Assembly (NCBI GenBank): GCA_016720595.1
Contig: JADKKI010000004.1
Location: 1 to 64,000 of the forward strand
DNA length: 64,000 nt
Reading direction: 5' to 3'
From: Myxococcales bacterium
Lineage (GTDB): Bacteria > Myxococcota_A > Polyangia > Haliangiales > Haliangiaceae
The position numbers were made by a program, and so were the translations under genes. This document shows, piece after piece, positions 1-14,435 of this stretch; within the stretch, counting starts at the first letter, position 1, and every line of letters begins with the position of its first letter. The notes under the pieces were generated by a model. It searched no databases. It was given only the letters and a program-made list of their open reading frames with translations, and was not told the origin of the DNA.

Positions 1-1934
<1,934 letters not shown>

Positions 1935-1944
<10 letters not shown>

Positions 1945-3824
1945 GCCGCGGTCTCGCGATCCTCCTGACCGTGGCCCTGTTCGCGCCTGCGGCGTGGGCC
2001 AAGGGCGGCAAGTTCACGTAAGCCGGCAAAGGCCGACAAGGACAGCGAGGAGTCCGAGGACGCCGGCTCCGATGACAGCGACGGCGACGCGGCCTCCGAG
2101 GAGGATGGTGATGGTGGCGACGAGGGTGGCGACGAGGACGACGGCAAGGTCAAGGACAAGACCAAGGCCAAGCGCGCCGACGATGACGGGCCGGTCAAGC
2201 AGGACCTCTCCGGCCACGATCTCGGGACGAACAAGAAGGAGAACCTGTTCGAGAAGGACCGGTTCTTCGTCGACAAGGTCGACAGCGAGAAGACCGAGAA
2301 CAAGACGCTGATCCAGGGCAGCCTGTCCTCGAGCTCGCTGTTCTTCACGGAGAGTGGCGGGAGCTACGGCATGAATCAGGGCGATAACAGCGCCCGGTTC
2401 AGCCGCTACTTCACCGAGTCTCCGCTGCAGACGGACTTTCGCCACATCAGCGGCGGTCGGTGGGATGCACGGATCGATGCCCGAGCGCGCCTGGTCCCGC
2501 AGCCAGCAAACGATGCGAAGTCCGCGGACCCGAACCATATCCAGTCCGGCTTCAACGGTCGCAACGAGTACGATCTGCGCGAGCTGTGGGTGTTCCGCAG
2601 CGGCAAGCGCTCCGACATCTTCTTCGGGCGGCAGTTCGTGGCCGATCTCGGCGACGTCAAGTTCGACGGCCTGCGCGTCGACTACGCGAGCTCGCGGAAG
2701 CTGACGTTCATTGGCTTTGGCGGCCTGTACCCGGTCCGCGGCTCGCGCTCGATCACCACGGACTACGTCCCGCTCAAGACCGATCAGTTCAACAGCGCGG
2801 GCAAGCTCGTCGGCGCCGGCGGGTTCGGCGGTGCATACCGCACGGTCAACTCGTACGGTTCGATCGGCGGGGTGGCGCTTGTGCCGTTCAAGGGCGAAAC
2901 ACCGCGGATCTTCGCGACCTCCACCGGGTACCTGCGTTCGGGCTCGACGCTCGACGTCTACCACTTCGCGCTGATCGATCTCGTCAGCGCTTCGGGCGCG
3001 GCGGTGACCAACCTGTCGGCGGGCCTCAACTACAAGCCCGGGCCGCGCCTGCGGCTGACCGCCAACATCAACCGGGTGGACGTCGACACGCTCAACGTCC
3101 AGGCCAACGCGTTCCTCAACGAGCCCGCGCAAGATCCGGCGACCATGGGGCCGAGCGTGATCCAGAACGAGACGTACTTTCGCCGGCTCGCGACCAACGT
3201 CGGTCGCGTCGGCGTCTCGGCCGGCCTCGGGCAGCTGCAGCGGTTCGAGGTCACGCTCCAGGGCGCCTATCGTCAGCGTCCGGCGGTCGCGCTCGACTCC
3301 GCGGGTCTCGCGGATGGCACGGGGACCTCGACGTACACCCTCAACGCCACCAAGGGCCTCGACTTCTACGCCGCGATCACCGACCGGCGCTCGTTCAAGG
3401 ACCTGCGGCTCGGCGTGGATGTCTCGCGCTCGATCTCGCTCGGCGACGTCGGCTTCCAGCGCAGCTCGGTGCTCGCGATGCGTGCCTCGGCGGCGCGCGA
3501 GCTCGCCAACGGGCACGGGGAGTGGGAGGGCGAGGTGAGCTACGCCACGACCCGCGACCGGCGAAGGGCATCATCTGCCTCGGCGGGCCGACCCCCACGC
3601 CAAACACCTGCTTCGGCTCGTCAAACGGAGCGATCCTGTCTGCGGGCGGCACCTTGTTCTATCGGGTCAACCGGGACTGGATGCTGATCGGAACCCTGTT
3701 CATCACCCACCAGACGCTGACGCACAACGACGTGGATCCGGCGACTCCCACCGTGGTCATCGCCAAGCAGGATCCGTCGGTGAATGGCGTCATGGGCTTC
3801 GCTCGGATCGCCTACCGGTTCTGA
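1935..3824 (+). CDS. Outer-membrane beta-barrel (porin-like) protein, two frame breaks
   Basis: Predicted secreted outer-membrane barrel. GTG at 1935 overlaps the cytochrome stop and opens a signal peptide (SRGLAILLTVALFAPAAWA). The frame changes near 2015, then gives an Asp/Glu/Ser-rich linker (about 2040-2160). A long stretch of alternating polar and hydrophobic strands ends in ...RIAYRF, a typical barrel C-terminus with terminal Phe. A second frame change is needed near 3555. The middle part (2371 to about 3555) is open in a single frame. No family was recognised from motifs. Position directly behind a many-haem cytochrome suggests the porin half of a porin-cytochrome electron conduit, as in MtrB or OmbB; that is inference from context. 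An alternative is an unrelated porin. Confidence 0.6.
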
Positions 3825-3826
3825 CC

Positions 3827-3846
3827 GTAGGCACACTGCCGCCTAC
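3827..3846 (+). terminator. Possible terminator hairpin after the barrel gene
   Basis: GTAGGC (3827-3832) and GCCTAC (3841-3846) form a perfect 6-bp stem with an 8-base loop, three bases after the stop codon. No T-tract follows, so intrinsic termination is uncertain. Confidence 0.3.
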
Positions 3847-3900
3847 ATCGAAGTCCCCCCCTGGGTAGTGGCCAGTGGGAGATGGGGACAACTGACCGAA

Positions 3901-3929
3901 TCGACAGGCCCAGGGACCGGCCGTAGGAT
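3901..3929 (+). promoter_or_regulatory. Sigma70-like promoter of the propeller lipoprotein gene
   Basis: TCGACA (3901-3906), a 17-base spacer, then TAGGAT (3924-3929). The ATG at 3936 begins 6 bases after the -10 box, where transcription would be expected to start, so the mRNA is probably leaderless. Confidence 0.55.
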
Positions 3930-3935
3930 GCGGGG

Positions 3936-5658
3936 ATGATGAGGATCTGGTTCTCGGCGCTCGTCCTGTGTTCGCTGGTCGCCTGCGCTCGACACACGAC
4001 CGAGGATGACGAGGACGACAGCACGGCGACCTTGACGATCGAGCCGCCGACCGCGGATCTCTTGATCCTGAACGGTGTGGCCGCGCATCAAGACTATGCC
4101 GCGACGCTCACGTTCCCCGATGGGCACACCAAGGACGTCACGGCCTCGACGTCGTTCCTCGTCGACAGCGGGTTCGGGACGTTCGTGGCGAACAACCTCG
4201 CGATCGGCATCCCCGGCAAGACGCAGGTATACGGCACCTACGTCGATCGCACCTCGGCGGCGCAGGTGATCGCGCGGCTCAAGGACGTGCGCGTCGATCC
4301 GAGCCTGCCGCCGAACACGCCCGATCTGTTCACCGGCCCCGAGGATGCCGCGCTCGCGCCGACCGTGGTGTATCCGGCGCCCGATGTGATCGTCCCGCGT
4401 AACCTCGGCGACTTCGAGACCCACTGGACCGACGCTCACGGCAACAACGTGTTCGAGATCTCGCTGCGCACCGAGTTCAGCGACGTGCGCGTCTATGTCC
4501 CGGGCGGGAACGGCATGCTCGCGGCGGGCCCGACGCCTTCGTGGTCGGCGTTCGCGGCCCAGGAGTGGATCGATGCGGTGGGTCACGAGATCAAGGTCTC
4601 GTATCAGGTCCGCGGTGCGAACTCGGCGAGCCCGGGCACTGTCGGTGCCGCGCCCCCGCGGATCGTCAACCTGACCAACGAGGCGATGGAGGGTGGGCTC
4701 TACTACTGGGCGGCGACGTCGTCGGGCGGCGGCGCGTACGGCATCTTCCGCCACGACATGGCGAAGCCCGGCCAGCCTGCCGAGGAGTACATGACGACGA
4801 ACCAGACCAGCGGTCGCTGCGTCGCGTGTCACGTGCTGTCGCGCGATGGCACCAAGCTCGCGGTCACCTACGATGGCGGCAATGGCGCCGCGACCCTCGT
4901 CGACGTGGGCACCGCGTCGGCACAGGGCGGCGCGAACGCGTGGAACTTCGGAACGTTCTCCCCGGACGGCAACGATCATCACCGCGGAGGGCACGCTGCG
5001 CGTCCGCACCTATGCGAACCAGTCGGTGGTGGCCACCGTGCCCACCACGGGCTGGGCCACGCACCCGGATCTGTCGGCCGATGGCGCGAAGCTCCTCTAC
5101 GTCAAGCCCGCGACCCCGGGCTCCGACTGGAGCTTCTCCGGCGGCAGCATCGTGTGGCGGACCTACGATGCCTCGACCCACACGTTCGGCGCGGAGACGC
5201 CGCTCGTCACCGGCAGCGGCGACAACTACTACCCGTCGTGGTCGCCCGATGGCGAGTGGGTGCTGTTCAATCGCTCGCCCTCGAACGCCAACTCGTACAA
5301 CGCCACGGATGCGACGCTGTGGGTGGTCAAGGCCGATGGCTCGCAGCCGCCGATCCAGCTGTCGGTCGCCAACGACGGCGCCGCACTCACGAACTCGTGG
5401 GGCCGCTGGGCGCCGTTCGCGCAGACGTACACCACCAGCGGTGAGCGCATGTACTGGATCACGGTGTCGTCGAAGCGGAACTTCGGCACGCGCCTCTACG
5501 GGGTGGGGCGCCCGCAGCTGTGGATGACGCCGTTCTTCCCGAACCGCGCCGCGGCGCAGGCGGATCCGAGCGCGCCGGCGTTCTGGCTGCCGTTCCAGAA
5601 CATCGTGAGCAACAACCACATCGGTCAGTGGACCGAGAAGGTCATCGTTGTCCAGTAG
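3936..5658 (+). CDS. Propeller-type lipoprotein with a c-type haem motif, one frame break
   Basis: Exported lipoprotein. ATG at 3936 leads a signal peptide ending in a lipobox (SLVACA). The N-terminal third looks like Ig-type strands with an acidic linker. Then comes a single haem-binding motif, CVACH, near 4827, in the setting S-G-R-C-V-A-C-H-V-L-S-R-D-G-T. After it are WD40/PD40-like repeats with SPDG, SADG and SWSPDGEW signatures (about 4960-5260), as in TolB-type beta propellers. The frame must change near 4971 (one extra or two missing bases) to join the two halves. The motif says a covalent haem is likely; function is unknown. It follows the cytochrome and barrel genes but has its own promoter, so it may belong to the same electron-transfer locus by inference. 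Confidence 0.65.
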
Positions 5659-5680
5659 GGTCCAGTAGGCTCCCAGCAGG

Positions 5681-6931
5681 CTACCAGCGACGCTTCGGGC
5701 GTCGCCGATGACCGCCCGACGGGGACGAGGCGCCCTCGGCGGAGCGTGCGGGGCCGGGGCGCGGAGGGGCGGGGCGAGACGGTGGACGCGGATCCATCCG
5801 CAGCGGAGGCGGACCCGAGCGCTGGGGCGAAGGGCCGCCATCGTTGCGCCGCTGCGGACCGCGACCGCCAGTGCTCGGACGATCGGAGCGCTGCGGTGGC
5901 CGCGGATCGTGCGCCAGCGGTCGGCCATCCGCGCCGAGGGGCGGGCGGGGGTTGGGTTGTGGTGCGCGGCCGTCGTGGGCGAGCGGGCGGCCGTCGGCAC
6001 CGAGCGGCGGGCGAAGGTCGCGCTGCTGGGGTGGTCGACCGTCGCGCTGCGGGGGGCGCTGACCGTCGCGCTGCTGCGGCCGACCATCGCGCTGTTGCGG
6101 TCGACCGTCACGCTGCGGAGGGCGCTGGCCGTTGCGGCCACGATCGTCGGGGCGCGAGCGGCGATCGGGACCGCGGGTCGGGCGAGGAGGAGGCGGCGGG
6201 GGCGGGATGAACTGGGGCGTCAGGTCGCGGTTGACGTAGGCGCGCCAGATCGCGCGGCCGTCCGCGGTGTGGACGGCGAGGGCTGGATCGAACCCCGAGA
6301 TGAAGCGGACCACGTTGTCGAAGTCGCGGAGGAAGAAGAACTCGGCCCGCGTGTTGTGGACCGCGGAGATCACCTGCGGGAAGTCGATGATCGTCGGCCC
6401 CTCGGCGCTCGCGAGGATGTTGTACGGCGAGAGATCGCCGTGGATCAGATCGCAGCACAGCATCGCGATGATCTGCGAGCACAGATCCGCGTAGACGCCG
6501 AGCGCCGCGTCCTTGTCGAGCGCGACGTCGATCATCCGGGGCGCCGGGTGACCATCGGCACCGAGCACCAGGTCCATCAGCAGCACGCCCTCGTAGAACA
6601 GCACCGGCTCGGGCACGCGCACGCCGCTGCCCACGAGCTTGTACAGCGCGTCCGATTCGGCGGACTTCCACTCCTGCTCGGCCGCATCGCGCCCGAACTT
6701 CCCGCCGCCATCCATCGCACGCTGGGTGCGCGAGTTGCGGACCTTGCGGCCTTCCTTGTACTCCGCGTTGTTCTTGAAGCTGCGCGTCGAGCGGTCCTTG
6801 TAGACCTTGGCCGCGACGATCATGTCGCCGCGGCGGACCAGCGAGATGTTGGCCTCCTTGCCGCTCTTCAGCCGACCGAGGACCTCATCGATGACGCCAT
6901 CGGCGAGCAGGAGCTCCAGCTTCTCGTCCAT
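5681..6931 (-). CDS. RIO-type serine/threonine protein kinase with repetitive tail
   Basis: RIO-family atypical protein kinase, 416 aa. Visible motifs are the ATP-binding Lys in AAKVYK (residue 42), the catalytic loop HGDLSPYN (164-171) and the metal-binding DFPQ (183-186). The region between G-K-E-A-N-I (24-29) and Lys42 fits the RIO nucleotide-binding loop. The kinase ends near residue 240. It is followed by about 175 residues of Pro/Arg/Gln/Asp-rich low complexity with repeated QRDGRP units and a duplicated PPLGADGRPLAHD block. Archaeal and eukaryotic RIO kinases act in ribosome maturation; bacterial substrates are not established, and the basic tail could bind RNA (inference). The start was chosen at MDEKLELL because the upstream extension has no kinase-like sequence. 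It lies convergent to the lipoprotein gene and divergent from the Uma2 gene. Confidence 0.8.
   Translation of the reverse strand: MDEKLELLLADGVIDEVLGRLKSGKEANISLVRRGDMIVAAKVYKDRSTRSFKNNAEYKEGRKVRNSRTQRAMDGGGKFGRDAAEQEWKSAESDALYKLVGSGVRVPEPVLFYEGVLLMDLVLGADGHPAPRMIDVALDKDAALGVYADLCSQIIAMLCCDLIHGDLSPYNILASAEGPTIIDFPQVISAVHNTRAEFFFLRDFDNVVRFISGFDPALAVHTADGRAIWRAYVNRDLTPQFIPPPPPPPRPTRGPDRRSRPDDRGRNGQRPPQRDGRPQQRDGRPQQRDGQRPPQRDGRPPQQRDLRPPLGADGRPLAHDGRAPQPNPRPPLGADGRPLAHDPRPPQRSDRPSTGGRGPQRRNDGGPSPQRSGPPPLRMDPRPPSRPAPPRPGPARSAEGASSPSGGHRRRPKRRW
5900..6135. repeat. Repetitive DNA encoding the RIO kinase tail
   Basis: Imperfect in-frame direct repeats encode the QRDGRP units (about 6025-6130) and two copies of a PPLGADGRPLAHD block (about 5915-6020). 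They are coding repeats, not a mobile or regulatory element. Confidence 0.6.
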
Positions 6932-7112
6932 CGGGTACGGCCAGGTCCAGACTACTCGGAGTTTGCTGGCCACTCCACTCGCCGGCGTCCGAGATGCGGA
7001 CGTGAGCGACTGGTCGGCCGTGGAACTTCGAGCCGTTGCAGCGTCGCGACGTTCGGCGCAAGCCGTGCACACCGGTGCTGCATGTGGTCGGTCGACGTCC
7101 GAGGTGAAGTGC

Positions 7113-7118
7113 TATGCT
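7113..7118 (+). promoter_or_regulatory. -10-like box before the Uma2 gene
   Basis: TATGCT lies 7 bases before the ATG at 7126. A TCGACG at 7092-7097 could be the -35 box with a short 15-base spacer. The box covers the earlier in-frame ATG at 7114, which favours 7126 as the real start. Confidence 0.35.
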
Positions 7119-7125
7119 CCAGGAG

Positions 7126-7698
7126 ATGTTCGAACGCGAGCTGCTCGAGCACACGACGTTCCGCCCCCTCAAGCGGACCGAGTACGAGCGGCTCGCGGAA
7201 CAGGGCGCGTTTGTTGACGAGCGGGTCGAGCTCCTGGCCGGGGTCATCGTCTCCGTGAGCCCCCAGGGTGTCGAACACGCGGATCTGGTGATGCTCCTGA
7301 ACGAGCTCCTGGTGCGTTCATTGCCGCCCGCGTTCCAGCTCCGCCCGCAGCTGCCGTTCGCGCTCTCGGACTACTCCATGCCCGAGCCCGATCTCGTCGT
7401 GATCCCGCGCAAGCCGTTCGGCAGCGCGCATCCCTCGGACTCGCCATGGATGATCGAGGTCTCGGCCTCGTCTCTCGGGATCGATCGCGGGCTCAAGGCC
7501 AGGCTCTATGCCGCGGCGGGGATGCCCGAGTACTGGATCATCAACGCGGAGGACCTCCAGATCGAGGTGCACCGGAATCCGTCGCGGCGTCGCTACCAGT
7601 CCGTCGAGACGTTCGATCGGCATGCGTCCGTCGCGCCGCTCGCGTTCCCCGAGATCGCGATCTGTCTCGACACGCTGATCGCCACTACGGCGACGTGA
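7126..7698 (+). CDS. Uma2-family (DUF820) restriction-endonuclease-fold protein
   Basis: About 190 aa, the usual length for the Uma2/DUF820 family, which has a PD-(D/E)XK nuclease-like fold. Recognisable family signatures are the early ERVELLAGVIVSVSP strand pair with a following His, the acidic PDLVVIP, then IEVS-x-SSLGIDRGLK (the E and K of the nuclease-like core), and the conserved AAGMPEYWIIN. An in-frame ATG at 7114 is the alternative start. Copies are abundant in cyanobacteria and some myxobacteria, and their biological role is unproven. It stands alone, divergent from the RIO kinase and convergent with the PA14 lipoprotein. No toxin-antitoxin partner is visible. Confidence 0.85.
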   Translation: MFERELLEHTTFRPLKRTEYERLAEQGAFVDERVELLAGVIVSVSPQGVEHADLVMLLNELLVRSLPPAFQLRPQLPFALSDYSMPEPDLVVIPRKPFGSAHPSDSPWMIEVSASSLGIDRGLKARLYAAAGMPEYWIINAEDLQIEVHRNPSRRRYQSVETFDRHASVAPLAFPEIAICLDTLIATTAT

Positions 7699-7726
7699 CC
7701 GTCGGCGTGCCTGGGTTGCCGCGCAA

Positions 7727-9536
7727 TCACGGCCGGAACCGGTACTGCAGCTCGATCGAGTCCAGCGTCGCCTCCGCATCGGTGGTGGCGGACAGCTCGA
7801 CCTTGAGCTGGGCATACCGCTTCGGTGCGGCGGTGACCGCGTCGCCATCCGCATAGGGGCCCGTCCACGGCTCGGTGTCACACGGCGTCGCGTCGCAGGT
7901 CCGCACCCATGCTTTCGCCGTGGAGCCTGCGGGAGTCTCGGCCACGAAGTGGACCAGATCGATCACCACGGCGTTGATCTCCGCGGTCGCGGAGGTCCAG
8001 GTCGCGACCGGCGCGATCGGGGACTGCCCGCCGGTGGTGAACGCGGTCAGGGAAAAGCCCTGGAGCGTTCCGGTCTGAGCGCCGCCCGTGTCCTTGACCT
8101 CGAGCCGCCACGGGTTCGCGCCCGCGAGCGGCTTGCCGTTGAAGTCACCGATCCGGAGGAACGCGGGGCTCGTGCCGTTGCTGTCGCCGGCACGGACGAG
8201 CTTGGTCGTGCCGTCGGGGTGCACCAGCCGGATCTCGATCTCGGCCGGCATGCCATGAATGAACCGGTAGCTGAGCCACAGATCGGTGATCGTCTCGCCG
8301 GTCGAGACCGGGGACCAGGTCCGGTTGATCGGCGTGTTCGCGTTGTTCGGGATCGCGGTGCTGGCGCTGTCGTCGAACGTCGTGACGCGCGCGCCGGCTG
8401 CCTCGACGGGTCGCAGCTGGGCCAGGGGGATCGTCGCGTTGGTGGCGACGCCCGACGGGGCACCGGTGAGCCGGAGATCCGCGTGCGCGTTGGAGCCGCC
8501 CTGGTTGTAGTCGAGCGTGATCGGGATCCAGCCGGCGCGGAGCGGTACGGTCACGTCGGAGACCACGCTGCTGGCGAAGCTGCTGAGCATGTCCACGGTG
8601 ACGCCGCCGACCTGGAGCCGGTTCCCGTCGTCGGTGTCGGCGCGAAACGTGTACGTGCCCGGGACATCGATGCGGAGCTGGCCGGCCCACCGCGCCGAGA
8701 ACAAGTTGTGATCGGTCGATCCGGGCGGCGGGGTATCGAGGTTGTCGGCGAGGAAGGGTGCGGACACGATGCTCCCGACGGCCGGGCGGCTGAACAGCGT
8801 CCCGTTCCACCCCGTGACGATGGTGCCGCGCACGGTGTCGGCGCGCGCCCGCAGCTTGGCGGTCGTGATCGCCGCCGTGTCGAGCGTCACCTGCAGGCTC
8901 GCGCCCCCGCCGTTGGTCTGGCAGATCATCGCGCGGAACGGATACCAGCCACTCGTCGTCGCGTTGACGTTCGAGGTGACGACGCCCAGCGTGAAGTCCC
9001 CGGTGAACACGCGCGCGAACGTGCGGGTGTCGGGCGGGTGCGATCTCGAAGGCGCCGAAGTCGTCCGCGCGGATCGCGAGCGCATGAGCCCCGGCGGAGA
9101 GCTGCAGCTCTCCTTCGATCCAGTAGGCCCACGATTGATCGGCCATGACCTGGACGCCGGCCGGGATCGCGGCCACGTCGACGGTCGCGGCCTCGACGAA
9201 CGCGGCGCCACTCGGAATCCCCGATGCGAGCGTGGTGAAGTCGATGGCCGCGGCAGAGGCGAACGGACAGGTAGCCAGGCCGCGCGCGAGGACCGCGCCT
9301 CGCCGATAGGCCGCCGGGGTCAACACGTCCGAGGTCGGGCGTGCCTCGATCGCGATCTCCGCGAGCGTCCCGCCCGCCTCGCCGAACTCCGCGGCCGTGT
9401 CGCGCTTGAGCCACCCGAACTGGTTGCCACCGTCGTCGAACACGATCGGCGTGTCGGGCGGCTGGTCCGACGTCGCGCTCACGTGGAACGAGCACCCCAC
9501 GAGGAAGGGGAGCACAGCCAGCCGGCGCAGACCCAT
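7727..9536 (-). CDS. Lipoprotein with PA14-like and proprotein-convertase P-like domains, one frame break
   Basis: Secreted lipoprotein of about 600 aa when the reading frame is changed once near 9040. The N-terminus MGLRRLAVLPFLVGCS has a clear lipobox. The middle contains a PA14-like fold: LFSARWAGQLRI, YTFRADTDDGNRLQVGG, then GWIPITLDYNQGG. Next is a P-domain-like region: RTWSPVSTGETI, a Y-R-F-I-H-G strand, EIRLVHPDGTTK, then WRLEVKDTGG with GTLQGFSL. The C-terminal strands resemble another Ig-like sheet. PA14 and P domains usually bind carbohydrate or stabilise secreted enzymes; no enzyme domain is present here. A TATGAT box 7 bases before the ATG suggests its own leaderless transcript. 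The frame break is probably a sequencing indel because both halves match known folds. Confidence 0.7.
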
Positions 9537-9543
9537 GCACCCG

Positions 9544-9549
9544 ATCATA
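9544..9549 (-). promoter_or_regulatory. -10-like box of the PA14 lipoprotein gene
   Basis: TATGAT on the minus strand lies 7 bases upstream of the ATG at 9536. No convincing -35 hexamer was found at 16-18 bases. Confidence 0.4.
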
Positions 9550-9635
9550 CCCGCGGGGCACGCCACGGGGCCGAGCGAGTGCTCTGCGCCAGGGACCTAC
9601 ATCCGGCCAACGTCCGCCACCATCCCGCCAACATC

Positions 9636-9650
9636 CCGCCCACTGGGCGG
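9636..9650 (-). terminator. Possible terminator hairpin after the VWA operon
   Basis: CCGCCC (9636-9641) pairs with GGGCGG (9645-9650) around a 3-base loop, a few bases beyond the last stop codon of the operon. It is GC-rich with no T-tract. Confidence 0.3.
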
Positions 9651-9655
9651 TGGGG

Positions 9656-12397
9656 TCACTGGAACTTGATCGTCCGGTACCCGAACAGCCGCACGCGCTT
9701 GGCGTAGAGGTCGAGGATGAACAGGCCAACCACGCCGAGCAGCACCCACGGCCAGAGATCCTGCGCGTACTTGACGCTCTCGTCGTTGGTCGCCCAGATC
9801 TCCGCCGGCTTGGCCTGATCGTGGCCGCCCGAGACCTGCGCCGCGTGACGGAGCGGCTCGGGGTCCGGGGTGGTGCGCAGATACTCGAGCGGGTAGGACA
9901 GGGCGACGGAGCCCATCGATTCGGCGACGGTCTTGCCATCACGCTTGTGCACGGCCTTCAGCAGGTAGCTGCCGTACTTCTCGATCCGGAAGTCCGCGGT
10001 GTAGCGGCCGGCTGCGGTCTGCTCCATCGGCACCGTCTGCGTGGTCTTGTTGGTGGCCGGATCGATCACCTCGAGCTTGGTCTCGAGCTCGTTGACGAAC
10101 TTGTCCCCGGTGTCGATCGCATCGACGGTGACCATCGCGCGACCGTCGGCCACCTTGGCGGTCAGGTCGTAGCTGTCATAGACCTTGCGGCGCATCGACG
10201 AGCGGATCACCTGCGCCCAGAACTTCGGGTAGCCGCCCCAGCGGATCCAGTCCACGCCCCAGCGGTTCTTGACGTCGGAGGTCCAGGCCACCGAGTTGCC
10301 GGCGCCGTGGCGCCAGCGCGCGAGGATCGGCTCGCCGAGATCGGAGATCAGGATGGTCTCGGCGGTCGGCTTGGGCTTGGTGGTGACGTAGCCGTGGAGC
10401 GGCGGCGCGTTCTCGACGCCGGTACCCTCGATCGCCTCGACCTTCTTCGCGACGCGGACGTGGATCACGTCCTCGACGAGCTGGCTCTTCTGCGCCTCCT
10501 GCGTCTCCTTCATGAAGATCTTCGGCAGCGCGCCGATGTCCTCGACCATGTACAGGCGGCCGTCGCCGGCATCGGCGATCATCGACAGCAGGTTGCGATC
10601 GGCGCCCTGCACGCCGACGCATGACACCGTGATCCGCGCGCCGCGCATGTCCTGGACGAGCTCCGGAATGCCGTCCGAGGGAGCCTCGCCGTCGGTCATC
10701 AGGATCACGTGCTTCACCTTGGCGTTGATGCCCTGCAGGATCTCGAATGCCTCCTTGAGGCCGGGGAAGATGTTGGTGCCGCCGCCGGACTGGAGGCGGG
10801 AGATCTCCGCCGAGATCCGCATGCGGTTGGCCGCGCGCTGCGGGCGGACGAACACCTGCGCCTCGCTGTCGAACGCGACCACGGCGATGTAGTCGTTGGG
10901 CGAGAGCACCTCGGCGGTGACGCGGGCGGACTCCTTGGCGGCCTCGAGCTTGGGGCCCTGCATCGAGCCCGAGCGATCGATGACGAGGACCAGCGCCACG
11001 TCCGGCTGCTCCTTGATCTTCTCGGAATCGAACCGCACCGGCATGATCTGCTCGATCCGGGTGTTCTCGTAGCCGCCCGAACCGAACGAGTCCTCTCCAC
11101 CGGCCATGATCAGTCCGCCGCCCATGCTCGAGACATAGGTGTCGAGCGCGGCCATCTGCCCGGCACCCATCAAATGCGCCGGGACATCGGAGACCATCAC
11201 GAGGTCGTACTTCTCGAGCTCCTTGGCGTTCGAGGGGATGCCCGTGGGACCGCGCACCGTCACGTCGATGTTCTCGTGCTCGAGCGCCTTCTGGAGGTAC
11301 CCCGCCGAGCCGGGCTCGCGCAGGATGCCACCCTCGACATAGAGCACGCTCGGCTTGCCCTTCACGGGCGCGGTCATCACCGCCTCGTTGTTGGCCTTCT
11401 CGGTGTCGTGATCGAACTTCGCGAGGCGCAGCCGATACGTGGTGGCCCCCGCGTGCTTCGCGTCGGACTTGAACTTCACGAGGTTCTTGCCCTCGCGCAG
11501 CTCCACGCGCTTCTGGGGCTCGAGCGGGTTCGGGAACTCGTCCTGCTGGAGTGAGAGGGTCGCCGTCTGGGCCTCGGTGGACCACACCTCCGCGGTGACC
11601 TCGTAGGGCTGCCCGACCTTGATCTCGTCGGGGACCATCACGCCGACCACGCGGATCTCGCTGGTCTTGTCCTGATCGAACGTCCGCCACGACACCTTCA
11701 CGCCGAGCTCCTTGGCCCGGTAGCCCTCGACGGCGACATCGCCCACGGTCTGGTTGCCGTCGGAGACGATCACCATGCGAGGCAGATACCCATCGGGGTA
11801 GAGGCCGTAGGCGAGCTGCATCGCGGCCTGGGTGTCCGTCCCCGCGCCTGCGCCGACGTGGCGCTTGATCGCGGCGGACAGCGGGCCATCGCCACCCTCC
11901 GCGCGGATCACCTGCGGCTTCTCGGCGAAGGTGATCAGCTGGAGGTTGCCGTCGCCCTCGTCCTTGGCGATCTCGTCGACGTAGCGCTTCGCCGCATCGA
12001 GCTGCTTGTCCGACACCGAGTCCGAGACGTCGACCAGGATCACGGTGGAGACCTTGCTCTGCTCGGTGATCCACGAGGGGCGCGCGAGCGCGATCGCCAC
12101 GCCGATCACCACCAGCGACCGCAGTGTGGATTGCACCACCTGCTGGAGGATCGAGAGGTCCGTCAGCGAGAGGACGCGGAGCACGAAGAACGCCGGGACG
12201 ATCGCGGCGAGGTGGAGCCACTGCGGGGACAGCAGGTCGATCGGTCGGGTGCCGATCCAATCGACATGGATCGAGGTCCGATCGGCGATCCAGTAGTTGA
12301 TGGCGAACCACAGCCCGACGGTCGCCGCGATCGCGAGCCCGAGCCGGATCAGGGGGCCGGGCGCGAACAGTGCCTTGAGCGACTTGCGGAAGGACAT
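9656..12397 (-). CDS. Membrane protein with two VWA domains and a GATase-like domain
   Basis: 913 aa inner-membrane protein, last gene of the MoxR operon. Order: two or three N-terminal membrane segments (about 18-36, 62-78, 92-106); a VWA domain with the metal site DVSDS (124-128); a class-I glutamine-amidotransferase-like region (VLYVEGG ... MVSDVPAHL ... [18 protein letters not shown], about 335-450); a second VWA domain with DRSGS near 473; a strand-rich C-terminal region; and a final membrane helix ([18 protein letters not shown]). The GATase-like part lacks an obvious Cys nucleophile, so it is probably a binding fold. VWA proteins in MoxR operons are thought to assist metal insertion or complex assembly. 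Its start lies one base after the stop of the preceding gene, so it is co-transcribed. Confidence 0.85.
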   Translation of the reverse strand: MSFRKSLKALFAPGPLIRLGLAIAATVGLWFAINYWIADRTSIHVDWIGTRPIDLLSPQWLHLAAIVPAFFVLRVLSLTDLSILQQVVQSTLRSLVVIGVAIALARPSWITEQSKVSTVILVDVSDSVSDKQLDAAKRYVDEIAKDEGDGNLQLITFAEKPQVIRAEGGDGPLSAAIKRHVGAGAGTDTQAAMQLAYGLYPDGYLPRMVIVSDGNQTVGDVAVEGYRAKELGVKVSWRTFDQDKTSEIRVVGVMVPDEIKVGQPYEVTAEVWSTEAQTATLSLQQDEFPNPLEPQKRVELREGKNLVKFKSDAKHAGATTYRLRLAKFDHDTEKANNEAVMTAPVKGKPSVLYVEGGILREPGSAGYLQKALEHENIDVTVRGPTGIPSNAKELEKYDLVMVSDVPAHLMGAGQMAALDTYVSSMGGGLIMAGGEDSFGSGGYENTRIEQIMPVRFDSEKIKEQPDVALVLVIDRSGSMQGPKLEAAKESARVTAEVLSPNDYIAVVAFDSEAQVFVRPQRAANRMRISAEISRLQSGGGTNIFPGLKEAFEILQGINAKVKHVILMTDGEAPSDGIPELVQDMRGARITVSCVGVQGADRNLLSMIADAGDGRLYMVEDIGALPKIFMKETQEAQKSQLVEDVIHVRVAKKVEAIEGTGVENAPPLHGYVTTKPKPTAETILISDLGEPILARWRHGAGNSVAWTSDVKNRWGVDWIRWGGYPKFWAQVIRSSMRRKVYDSYDLTAKVADGRAMVTVDAIDTGDKFVNELETKLEVIDPATNKTTQTVPMEQTAAGRYTADFRIEKYGSYLLKAVHKRDGKTVAESMGSVALSYPLEYLRTTPDPEPLRHAAQVSGGHDQAKPAEIWATNDESVKYAQDLWPWVLLGVVGLFILDLYAKRVRLFGYRTIKFQ

Positions 12398-12398
12398 A

Positions 12399-14431
<2,033 letters not shown>

Positions 14432-14435
<4 letters not shown>

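Noticed and set aside
3843..5009. 388-codon minus-strand frame opposite the propeller lipoprotein
   Set aside because: Shadow composition; the plus strand has signal peptide, haem motif and propeller repeats.
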